Below, in pieces: positions 1 through 5,445 of a DNA stretch of 6,302 nucleotides. The notes beneath the pieces were generated by a model. That model ran no database searches. It was not told the DNA's origin and was given only the letters and a program-made list of their open reading frames with translations. This stretch comes from Bacillota bacterium (GTDB lineage: Bacteria; Bacillota; Bacilli; Paenibacillales; Paenibacillaceae). How positions within the stretch are numbered: the stretch's first letter is position 1; every line of letters begins with the position of its first letter. The DNA lies in the NCBI GenBank assembly GCA_023460795.1, contig JAEWPC010000016.1, forward strand, positions 1 to 6,302, read 5' to 3'. Made by a program: the position numbers and the translations under genes.

Positions 1-72
1 ATCCGCTCGACTTGCATGTATTAGGCACGCCGCCAGCGTTCGTCCTGAGCCAGGATCAAACTCTCCATAAAA
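1..72 (-). rRNA. 16S ribosomal RNA, 5' end (partial)
   Basis: Read on the minus strand, this stretch contains AGAGTTTGATCCTGGCTCAG (the universal 27F site, at 45-64) and then the conserved start of bacterial 16S, including GCCTAATACATGCAAGTCGA. The gene runs off the left edge, so only about 72 nt are visible. I place the mature 5' end near 72 because Bacillus 16S begins about 8 nt before AGAGTTTGAT; here those bases are TTTTATGG. The true end could differ by a few bases. The sequence fits Bacillales, but too little is visible to name the genus from the rRNA alone. Confidence 0.97.
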
Positions 73-89
73 GTAAACCTTTTATCGAA

Positions 90-103
90 GAGCCTTTCGG
101 CTC
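90..103 (-). other. rRNA leader hairpin with GAAA tetraloop
   Basis: On the minus strand GAGCC-GAAA-GGCTC forms a perfect 5-bp stem closed by a GNRA-type tetraloop, about 18 nt before the 16S start. Its position in the transcribed leader suggests a role in folding or processing of the rRNA precursor. That role is inferred from position; only the hairpin is directly seen. Confidence 0.6.
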
Positions 104-121
104 AATCTGTATTGCTGGTTT

Positions 122-137
122 GTTCACCGAAGTGAAC
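122..137 (-). other. rRNA leader hairpin with UUCG tetraloop
   Basis: On the minus strand GTTCAC-TTCG-GTGAAC forms a perfect 6-bp stem with a very stable UUCG loop closed by a C-G pair. It lies between the boxA and the GAAA hairpin. No T-run follows, so it is not a terminator. It is probably a folding element of the leader that precedes RNase processing of pre-16S. Confidence 0.6.
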
Positions 138-168
138 GATTTATTACCGTAAATTACGCTCGATGTTC

Positions 169-183
169 AGTTTTCAAAGAACA
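169..183 (-). promoter_or_regulatory. boxA-type antitermination site of the rRNA leader
   Basis: The minus strand reads TGTTCTTTGAAAACT, which matches the boxA sequence found in Bacillus rRNA leaders. In the known system NusB and NusE (S10) bind boxA RNA, with other Nus factors, so that RNA polymerase can transcribe the untranslated rRNA operon without premature Rho-type termination. It lies about 100 nt before the 16S start and downstream of both candidate promoters, as expected. Confidence 0.8.
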
Positions 184-225
184 AGCCGTGTTGCTTCGTC
201 GTTCACCCGTCAACCGGGCGGAGTT

Positions 226-256
226 ATAATATATCAACTTTCGACAACCTTCGCAA
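226..256 (-). promoter_or_regulatory. Proximal rRNA promoter (P2)
   Basis: On the minus strand TTGCGA (251-256) is followed after 17 nt by TATATT (228-233). The -10 is preceded by TG one base upstream (TGATATATT), an extended -10 arrangement. An alternative reading, TATTAT at 226-231, would put the first G downstream of the hexamer (219) about 7 nt away, at a plausible start point. The -35 is weak, so the exact hexamers are uncertain. Position upstream of boxA and 16S, plus a near-identical copy of the core about 120 nt further upstream, support the call. Confidence 0.6.
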
Positions 257-346
257 CAGGAACTTACTTCCAATGTCTTCATCGTGATCGGCGTAAACCC
301 TATCGCTGCCCTTCCGATGGTTACTGCGGTCACCGGCAGGAGTTAT

Positions 347-375
347 AGAATATATCATTCCGGGCGTTCATTCAA
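347..375 (-). promoter_or_regulatory. Distal rRNA promoter (P1), inside the 3' end of the upstream gene
   Basis: On the minus strand TTGAAT (370-375) is followed after 17 nt by TATTCT (347-352). The better hexamer TATATT (349-354, again preceded by TGA) gives only a 15-nt spacer, so the exact -10 is open. The core TGATATATT..ATAACTCC is shared with the proximal promoter. The -35 lies within the last codons of the split CBO0543 reading frame (355-944). Tandem promoters are the usual arrangement for Bacillus rRNA operons. Confidence 0.55.
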
Positions 376-944
376 CCGGGAATTCGTTCCACTAGATCGG
401 CTTTGTTGTCTTACGACGGCTTCTACCAGCCGCTTGATGATCGCCGCTTTGACCACGTATAGCGGGAACGAATAGACTGATTCCCAATTCAACGCGGTGT
501 AAATGCCAATCCCCACGCTGATGGGCTCATATACGAATGCCATAACGGCAGCCATCACGATGTTGACGAGTATGTACGACTTCCATCGTCCGAAATATTG
601 ATAAACAAGCATATGTAGAACCGGAAGAATACTGCAGTCGAGAGATTCTGCTTGCGGAATGACTCGGAACAGCTTACGAGAGTACAACCATAAATTCAGC
701 TCGTAACCTAATTGGTCCCATATAAGATGAGATAACTCATCATTACGCCGAATAATACGATTTCCATAAGCCTTCGTTTATCTACGAGTCTCCACCACAC
801 GTACCATGAGATCACGAACACCGCCAGAAGCAGCCACCATTGAACGGAAAATAAATCGTGCTGAAGCCAGAAGTCATGCCGCAGATTCGTCAGTTCCTTG
901 TGAACCCGCTTCAGCTCCTCGATCCCTACCTCCTCTTTGATCAT
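355..944 (-). pseudogene. CBO0543-family integral membrane protein, split by a frameshift
   Basis: Two adjacent frames together give one protein of about 196 residues. The first frame (944 to 708) has a soluble start, then QWWLLLAVFVISWYVWWRLV and VDKRRLMEIVLFG, as in the CBO0543 family of Bacillales and Clostridia. It hits TAG at 708-710. The second frame, entered near 720, continues the family pattern: WDQLGYELNLW, then a polytopic part with MLVYQYFGRWKS, AFVYEP and YSFPLYVV, ending in TGA at 355. Neither half resembles a complete family member. One missing base (or two extra) near 718-723 would account for the break. There is no classic slippery heptamer, so programmed shifting is unlikely. 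The ATG at 944 has a GAGGTGG ribosome site 6 nt upstream. Family function is unknown. The assignment is from memory of family patterns; a sequencing error is the main alternative to a true pseudogene. Confidence 0.72.
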
Positions 945-950
945 GTAACC

Positions 951-957
951 CCACCTC
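951..957 (-). promoter_or_regulatory. Ribosome binding site of the CBO0543 gene
   Basis: GAGGTGG on the minus strand, 6 nt before the ATG at 942-944. It differs by one base from the ideal GAGGAGG, and it supports that start for the split gene. An intact start site suggests the decay is recent or that the break is a sequencing error. Confidence 0.6.
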
Positions 958-982
958 GGCTTCCATTCTGTTCTTATGAAAA

Positions 983-1002
983 AAGAGAGCTGACGCTCTC
1001 TT
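983..1002 (-). terminator. Rho-independent terminator, minus strand
   Basis: On the minus strand AAGAGAGC-GTCA-GCTCTCTT forms a perfect 8-bp stem and runs straight into a row of Ts (6 Ts counting the end of the stem arm). It faces transcripts coming from the right. It is the first convincing terminator below the antiporter stop at 1378, so it probably ends the YhgE-antiporter transcript with a 3' tail of about 375 nt. It also lies only 38 nt upstream of the CBO0543 start, so it could instead be an attenuator in that gene's leader. Confidence 0.8.
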
Positions 1003-1033
1003 GGCGGACTTCGCGACCTCGATCAATTTTCTC

Positions 1034-1076
1034 CTACGCTCAAGTCCCAATTTGGGATCGATCGAAGTATGCGTAG
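1034..1076. repeat. Nested inverted repeat
   Basis: CTACGC (1034-1039) pairs with GCGTAG (1071-1076). Inside it, TCCCAA-T-TTGGGA (1045-1057) forms a perfect 6-bp hairpin. Either strand could fold this way. On the minus strand it lies about 30 nt before the terminator at 983-1002, which is compatible with a leader RNA. On the plus strand it could be an operator upstream of the permease remnant. I recognise no known riboswitch class in it. Confidence 0.4.
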
Positions 1077-1097
1077 CCGAATGAGAAATAACCGGTT

Positions 1098-1123
1098 TAG
1101 CTTACAAAATACCGGATAAGCTA
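1098..1123. repeat. Inverted repeat upstream of the permease remnant
   Basis: TAGCTTA (1098-1104) and TAAGCTA (1117-1123) are perfect 7-nt arms separated by 12 nt. The motif ACCGG also recurs directly at 1091-1095 and 1111-1115, so the segment is both a direct and an inverted repeat. A regulator-binding site for the old permease gene is possible, but nothing more specific can be said. Confidence 0.35.
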
Positions 1124-1142
1124 TCGTGGATCCCATCATCAC

Positions 1143-1149
1143 GGAGAGG
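1143..1149 (+). promoter_or_regulatory. Ribosome binding site of the permease remnant
   Basis: GGAGAGG lies 11 nt upstream of the TTG at 1161. The spacing is a little long. It supports TTG as the original start, since no ATG or GTG is available nearer in that frame. Confidence 0.45.
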
Positions 1150-1160
1150 CTGATTTTTCC

Positions 1161-1295
1161 TTGGCGATACCATCCGAAAGCGAGAAAAAGCTGAAATGGT
1201 GGCAACTTTCGTTGTTAGGCGTTGCTTTTACGATCGGTACGGGCTTCTTCCTCGGATCCCATCTGGCCATCGAGATCGGGGGTCCGGCAATTCTT
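1161..1295 (+). pseudogene. Amino-acid permease (APC family), N-terminal remnant
   Basis: From a TTG start the frame gives a short hydrophilic leader and then KWWQLSLLGVAFTIGTGFFL and GSHLAIEIGGPAIL. This is the first transmembrane helix and unwound glycine-rich loop typical of Bacillales amino-acid permeases. The match stops abruptly at about residue 45 (1295). The frame stays open to 1415, but its last ~39 residues are not hydrophobic, do not resemble a permease, and run antisense into the antiporter's 3' end. An intact permease would need roughly 400 more residues, so most of the gene has been deleted. It is the only gene trace on the plus strand and once converged on the antiporter. A short functional protein is unlikely. 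The family call is from recall of the N-terminal pattern. Confidence 0.65.
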
Positions 1296-1377
1296 CACCG
1301 GATCGAACCTCCCACCATGTACTTGTACCATGTTATGAAGGAATCGATGCTTGTACGACAATATACGGTTGACAGCT
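1296..1377. other. Intergenic scar between permease remnant and antiporter
   Basis: Frames here show no permease or other recognisable protein. There is an imperfect palindrome, CATGTACTTGTACCATG (1316-1332), and CTTGTAC recurs near 1350. No hairpin with a T-run follows the antiporter stop, so this gap lacks the terminator expected between convergent genes. It probably marks the far side of the deletion that removed the permease body. Confidence 0.4.
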
Positions 1378-3411
1378 TTATTCCGCGTGCTCGTAAAGCG
1401 TTGCGCTTTCTATGAAGTTGATCATTCTTCTCAACTCTTTCGCTTGCTCGTTACTGATCTCCCCGTTCTCGTACATACGGCGAATTTCCGCGCGTTCCGC
1501 GTCGATCACCGCGATCCGAAGCTCTTCTTTCTGCATCTCGACGGCTTTATTGAACGGTACGGGTCCTTGGAGACGATCGATCATTTGCGTATAGTCGACG
1601 ATGACGGAATATACGATCCTGGTATCCTGGGTGGACTTCACATAAGATTCCAGATGCAGAAGAGCCGATTGCGAAGCTTTTAACTGGATCTCTCTCCCGA
1701 TTCTGCGCTGTGCCATTCGGCTTTTGCCGCCAGCTTGGCGACGCCTGCCGGACGAACGTTTCCATGTCCTTATTACGCTCCGGAGGAGAAAACGAAAGTT
1801 AGACCCGGCATTACGCGACAGAGTCTCCTCGCGCAATTCGAACGCTCTCATGAAGATCTCGTATAAATCCTCGTCCAATTCGCCGTTAGCCAACGCGTCA
1901 ACGATATATTTTTTCTCCGTATTCAGCGCCATCAGACGGACTTCCTGCATTCGGTTTAAAAGAGCGATGTTGTCTCTCTCCTGCGGGTTCGTACCGGTAT
2001 TCGCCTGCGCGAACTTGACTTTGTACTCGTCCATCAATTGATAGGCCGCGGATTGGTTGCCTTCGTTCAATTCCGAACGGATCTTCTTCATCGCCGCCAA
2101 CAACAGCTTACTCCTCGCCGCGCTCATATCCATATAGTCGGACGTCTCCCCGTCCACGGCTTCCCCTCGGCTGATCATCGGGAGCAATAAGGTTGCCGCG
2201 ATCAAGGTGAACAAGATAACGCCAGCCGCCAAAAATAGAATCAAAGAGCGCTCCGGGAACGCCGCTCCGTTGTCGGTAAGCAATGGGATGGACAGTACGC
2301 CTGCCATGGTGACCGCCCCGCGCACTCCCGTTAAACTGATCATCAAGGTCATGGCGAACGTCGGTTCAGTCGAAGCTTCATCCCTGCCGCAACGATGCTC
2401 ATAACGGGCGAACCAATACGACCAGACGAATCGGATCCCTAATATCACCGTCCCGATCGCCAAGACATAACCGATCGCAAGAGAATTATGTATAGCTGGG
2501 TTCTCGACGGTCGAGCGAATAGATGACGGAATGATCATGCCGAGAAGCAGGAATACGGCTCCATTGAGGATGAACAGCACGGTCGTCCATATGCTTTCCG
2601 TTAACACCTGTTCCTCCGCTTGCATCGATTCCGTTCTCTCCCGAAGCAGCGAGTGAACGATTCCGCCTACGACGACCGCAATGACTCCGGAGGCGTGAAG
2701 CATCTCCTCCGTTACGATAAAGATAAGAAAAGGCGTCAATAGCTGAAGCAACGAATGCAGCGTGACGTCGCTGATCCCCTTGGTCCGCAGCGTATATCGG
2801 ACCCACGTCGCAATCAGGCTTAGAGCGAGACCCAATAAGGCTCCGACGATAAACTTGTATATGAAATCCAATATCGCTTCATGCAGCGAAAAATAACCGG
2901 TGACGACCGAGGCCACCGCGTAGTTAAACGCGACAAGTCCGGAGGCATCGTTAATGAGCGACTCTCCCCTTACGAGATTCAACACGTTGTCGGGAAGATG
3001 AATCCGCTTCGCGATTCCGTTCACCGCGACCGGGTCCGTGGGCGATAAGATCGCAGCCAAGGCAAATGCCGCGGCGAGCGGTACGTCCGGGATCATCCAG
3101 TGAATAAACATGCCTCCGCCGATCGTCGTGAGCAGTACGAGAACGATGGCGTTGCCGAAGATCGGAGCTTTCATTCTCCACAGCTCGTCCCTCGGAAAGT
3201 GCCTCCCGTCGTTATATAACAGCGGAGCAACGAAGAGCAGCAAGAACCAGTCCGTCTTGATCTCGAGACGGAACTCCTCGAAGGTTAGCGCGATGGCGAT
3301 TCCGAAGGCGATCTGTATCAAGGCGGTCGGAATGTACGGCATATAGTGGCTAACGACATTCGACAGGATTAAGCAGACGAGCAGCAAGAGAATGGTCATT
3401 AAGATTTCCAC
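1378..3411 (-). CDS. nhaK: Na+/H+ antiporter, CPA1 family (NhaK/NhaP type)
   Basis: A 677-residue inner-membrane cation/proton exchanger, close in length to Bacillus subtilis NhaK (about 670). Residues 1-415 form the multi-helix transport domain. Family hallmarks are visible: LLFVAPLLYNDG (58-69), ILSPTDPVAV (121-130, ion-site T125/D126), GESLINDASG (149-158, with E150, N154 and D155 in CPA1 positions), NGAVFLLLG (283-291) and GVRGAVTMA (362-370, conserved R364). Residues 416-677 are a charged, helical cytoplasmic tail with a basic patch (548-573), probably regulatory. The start is GTG at 3409-3411, with AGGAGGA 9 nt upstream; the in-frame ATG four codons later is too far from that site. The gene begins 4 nt after the YhgE stop, so the two are probably co-transcribed and translationally coupled. 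It should export Na+ (perhaps K+ or Li+) in exchange for H+ for pH and salt balance. The ion is not determinable here, and the symbol rests on family resemblance. Confidence 0.93.
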   Translation of the reverse strand: MEILMTILLLLVCLILSNVVSHYMPYIPTALIQIAFGIAIALTFEEFRLEIKTDWFLLLFVAPLLYNDGRHFPRDELWRMKAPIFGNAIVLVLLTTIGGGMFIHWMIPDVPLAAAFALAAILSPTDPVAVNGIAKRIHLPDNVLNLVRGESLINDASGLVAFNYAVASVVTGYFSLHEAILDFIYKFIVGALLGLALSLIATWVRYTLRTKGISDVTLHSLLQLLTPFLIFIVTEEMLHASGVIAVVVGGIVHSLLRERTESMQAEEQVLTESIWTTVLFILNGAVFLLLGMIIPSSIRSTVENPAIHNSLAIGYVLAIGTVILGIRFVWSYWFARYEHRCGRDEASTEPTFAMTLMISLTGVRGAVTMAGVLSIPLLTDNGAAFPERSLILFLAAGVILFTLIAATLLLPMISRGEAVDGETSDYMDMSAARSKLLLAAMKKIRSELNEGNQSAAYQLMDEYKVKFAQANTGTNPQERDNIALLNRMQEVRLMALNTEKKYIVDALANGELDEDLYEIFMRAFELREETLSRNAGSNFRFLLRSVIRTWKRSSGRRRQAGGKSRMAQRRIGREIQLKASQSALLHLESYVKSTQDTRIVYSVIVDYTQMIDRLQGPVPFNKAVEMQKEELRIAVIDAERAEIRRMYENGEISNEQAKELRRMINFIESATLYEHAE

Positions 3412-3415
3412 AACG

Positions 3416-5323
3416 TCAGATCCTCCTGCGCTTGCGAACGGCCGCGGACAATACGAGAACAGTCAAGGCGACAGCCGCCCCCCAATAGATGAGCAGCAGC
3501 CAGCAATCCCGCTGAAGCAGCGCGTAATCGCCGGTAGACAGAATGGTTCGGAAGCCTTCGACCGTATACGTGATCGGAAGAAAGCTATGTATCGTCTGCA
3601 AACCGGGCGGTCCTAGCTCCACCGGGAACGTGCCCGAGGTGGCGGCGAGCTGCAGCACGAGCAGGATGATGGCGATGAAACGGCCCACGTTATCGCCAAG
3701 AGTCACGAGCAGTTGAATGATCGCCATGAACACAAGGCTGACGAACAACGTAAACCCAGCGAACATGAGCGTGTTCAGCGGTTCAATCCCTACGATGCCG
3801 GTTAACACAAAGGTCACCAGCAGCGACTGTCCCAATGCAATCAGCGCCATAATACCGTATTTGGAACAGAACCAGAGGAAACCCGACGGTGCAGGATTAA
3901 CCAATTCGCGCAGCGCGAACACGGTCGTCAGCAGCAGCGATCCTACATAAAGGCTGATCGAGACGAAGAACGGCGCCATCCCCGTACCGTAGTTCGGCAA
4001 AGAATGCAGAGGGTCGTCCTTAATCCTCACCGGGTTCGCCATCATCTCGAATAACGGCTGCGAAGAATGAATATCGGCCAGCTTGTCGGCGCTGTCCATG
4101 AGACGAGAAGCCAGCTCCGCGCTTCCGTTGAATAGGCGCAGCTCTCCTTCCGATAATTCGCTGATTCCTTTGACGAGCGCGTTCCAAGCCGTGGTTAATT
4201 GGTGCACGCCAGAATAAAGCGTGTCGGCTCCGGACGACAGCTGTTTCGCGCCGGCGGCGAGCTGCCCGGCGGAAGTCCCGAACGCATTCATTCCGCCAAG
4301 CAAGTCGGCTTGCTTCTCCGAAAGCTGAACGATACCCGTATTTAACGTAATAAGCGAGGCGTTGATCTGAGTCAAGCCGGCTGAAATCTTCTTGTTCGTC
4401 TCCGTTAACGTTCGATAGGTTTCATCTTTCGCCGTGTCCGTATGATCGGCAGCGTACTCGGCGATTAATTGATCCGTCTTAGCGGTTCCCGCGATCAACG
4501 GTTGAAGAGCATCGGACAGCTTCCGGCTGCTCTCGGCAGCCGAGGACAATCCCTCCTGAATTTGACTCGTACCGGCGGAGAGTTTCCCGAATCCGTTATT
4601 CCATTGCTCTGCTCCTGAGGCTAATCGGCTTGCTGCCGCCTTGAGGTCAGCCGCACCATGATCCAGCTTCGAGATAGAGGACGATCGCTTGCCGATCGTG
4701 CTCGCCAATTCGTTCGTGCCGCTTAACAGAGACCCGATCCCTTCGTTCAGGCTGCTTGCTCCTTCGCTCGCTTGCTGCATTCCGTCCTTAAGCTTATCGA
4801 TCGTGTTGAACATGATTTCGGTATAATTCAGCGTCAGCTTCTGCGCCAGCTGCTGCCGAATCTTCTCGACGCCGGCTTGTCCGATCTTGGCGACGATAAA
4901 GTTAAGCCCTTCGTTCGACTTGAGCGTGATCTCGAGCGGAGTCGGCTCCTGCGCCATTAAAGTTGTCGCCCGCTTAGAGAAGTCGGACGGAATGAATAGG
5001 CTGAAATAATAGTCTCGATTGGCTAACCCCTGTTCGGCCTCGGCTCTCGTCACGAAATGCCAATCGAAGGAGCGATCTTCTTTGAATCGATTAATCAATT
5101 CGTCTCCGATTCTGAACGTCTCGCCTTCGAATTCGGCAGGTTGATCTTCATTCACCACGGCAACGGACAGACGTTCGATATGTCCGTAAGGATCCCAGAA
5201 CGCCCACAAATAAATACCGCTATATAACACCGGAATCAAGATGATCCCGATTAAAGATATCAACGTCTTGCGCGAACGGAACAGCGATCCCCATTCCGTA
5301 CCGAGCCACGATCGTCCGCTCAT
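3416..5323 (-). CDS. yhgE: YhgE/Pip domain-containing membrane protein
   Basis: A 635-residue protein with the YhgE/Pip layout. One helix (about 20-42) follows a short cytoplasmic start, then an external N-terminal domain (about 43-165). A long helical stalk (about 175-410) repeats small-x-x-Leu-x-x-Gly heptads such as ASSLNEGIGSLLSGTNELA. The C-terminal membrane domain (445-628) has about five helices and the ABC-2-like signatures YGTGMAPFFVSISLYVG (445-461) and LAATSGTFPVEL (559-570). The tail is basic (RKRRR). Relatives include Lactococcus Pip (phage infection protein), B. subtilis YueB (SPP1 phage receptor) and EsaA of type VII secretion, so a phage-receptor or export-linked surface role is possible. 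B. subtilis YhgE is longer (about 775), so this stalk is on the short side. No Esx or type VII genes are in view. The ATG at 5323 has AAGGGGAA 7 nt upstream. It is first in the operon with the antiporter. Confidence 0.92.
   Translation of the reverse strand: MSGRSWLGTEWGSLFRSRKTLISLIGIILIPVLYSGIYLWAFWDPYGHIERLSVAVVNEDQPAEFEGETFRIGDELINRFKEDRSFDWHFVTRAEAEQGLANRDYYFSLFIPSDFSKRATTLMAQEPTPLEITLKSNEGLNFIVAKIGQAGVEKIRQQLAQKLTLNYTEIMFNTIDKLKDGMQQASEGASSLNEGIGSLLSGTNELASTIGKRSSSISKLDHGAADLKAAASRLASGAEQWNNGFGKLSAGTSQIQEGLSSAAESSRKLSDALQPLIAGTAKTDQLIAEYAADHTDTAKDETYRTLTETNKKISAGLTQINASLITLNTGIVQLSEKQADLLGGMNAFGTSAGQLAAGAKQLSSGADTLYSGVHQLTTAWNALVKGISELSEGELRLFNGSAELASRLMDSADKLADIHSSQPLFEMMANPVRIKDDPLHSLPNYGTGMAPFFVSISLYVGSLLLTTVFALRELVNPAPSGFLWFCSKYGIMALIALGQSLLVTFVLTGIVGIEPLNTLMFAGFTLFVSLVFMAIIQLLVTLGDNVGRFIAIILLVLQLAATSGTFPVELGPPGLQTIHSFLPITYTVEGFRTILSTGDYALLQRDCWLLLIYWGAAVALTVLVLSAAVRKRRRI
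3421..3427 (-). promoter_or_regulatory. Ribosome binding site inside the yhgE 3' end
   Basis: AGGAGGA on the minus strand overlaps the final Arg/Ile codons of the YhgE gene and lies 9 nt before the antiporter GTG. It fixes GTG (3409-3411) rather than the downstream ATG (3397-3399) as the start. It also implies that ribosomes finishing YhgE can reinitiate on the antiporter. Confidence 0.8.
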
Positions 5324-5345
5324 GTCACCATTCCCCTTTGGCAGC

Positions 5346-5394
5346 TGTGAACGTTAGTATGCTTGGGCAATGGTGGCAATATGTGAACGATTAG
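5346..5394. repeat. Direct repeat TGTGAACG(A)TTAG upstream of yhgE
   Basis: TGTGAACGTTAG (5346-5357) and TGTGAACGATTAG (5382-5394) recur 36 nt apart, differing by one inserted A. They lie in the only space available for the yhgE-antiporter promoter. A weak minus-strand promoter candidate lies between them: TTGCCA followed by TACTAA or TAACGT. The pair could be a regulator's operator, but that is inferred only from position. Confidence 0.4.
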
Positions 5395-5405
5395 GCATAA
5401 CGCAA

Positions 5406-5436
5406 GAAGCACGCCGGTAACGTTCCGGCGTGCTTC
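5406..5436 (-). terminator. Terminator hairpin after the SulP gene
   Basis: GAAGCACGCCGG (5406-5417) and CCGGCGTGCTTC (5425-5436) form a perfect 12-bp, GC-rich stem with a 7-nt loop, 9 nt below the SulP stop codon. On the minus strand only a broken T-stretch (TTGCGTT) follows. The stem is strong but the U-tract is poor, so termination may be partial. It separates SulP from the yhgE-antiporter operon. Confidence 0.7.
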
Positions 5437-5445
5437 GATATTGAA

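Noticed and set aside
191..213. TTGACG on the minus strand at 208-213 as a -35 for a third rRNA promoter.
   Set aside because: The bases 16-18 nt downstream (CACGGC region) do not resemble a -10 hexamer, and the site lies in the transcribed leader.
163..475. Plus-strand open frames at 163-348 and 284-475 across the rRNA promoter region.
   Set aside because: They overlap the rRNA leader and promoters antisense, have no family resemblance, and their composition does not look like protein.
708..735. Programmed -1 frameshifting as the reason for the split CBO0543 gene.
   Set aside because: A -1 slip at TAT would restore the frame, but the site (C TTA TAT) is not an X-XXY-YYZ slippery heptamer, and I see no clear downstream stem-loop or internal Shine-Dalgarno.
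1023..1205. A minus-strand 60-residue frame with some hydrophobic residues.
   Set aside because: It is antisense to the recognisable permease start and crosses the inverted repeats. No ribosome site or family match was seen.
1290..1312. A tRNA T-loop-like string on the minus strand (GGTTCGATCC), which could mark a tRNA or an attachment site at the permease breakpoint.
   Set aside because: The flanking bases do not form the 5-bp T stem, and no acceptor stem, CCA end, D-arm or anticodon arm can be built around it.
2486..3181. Alternative frames inside the antiporter and YhgE genes (for example 2486-2806, 2951-3181, 3717-3950, 4772-4960).
   Set aside because: The annotated frames carry full family motifs over their whole length. 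These others are arginine-rich or low-information shadows without start signals.
3416..5445. A type VII secretion or phage-defence locus around the YhgE/Pip gene.
   Set aside because: No WXG100/Esx, EssC, LXG toxin, immunity or other defence genes are visible nearby. The neighbours are an antiporter and an anion transporter.
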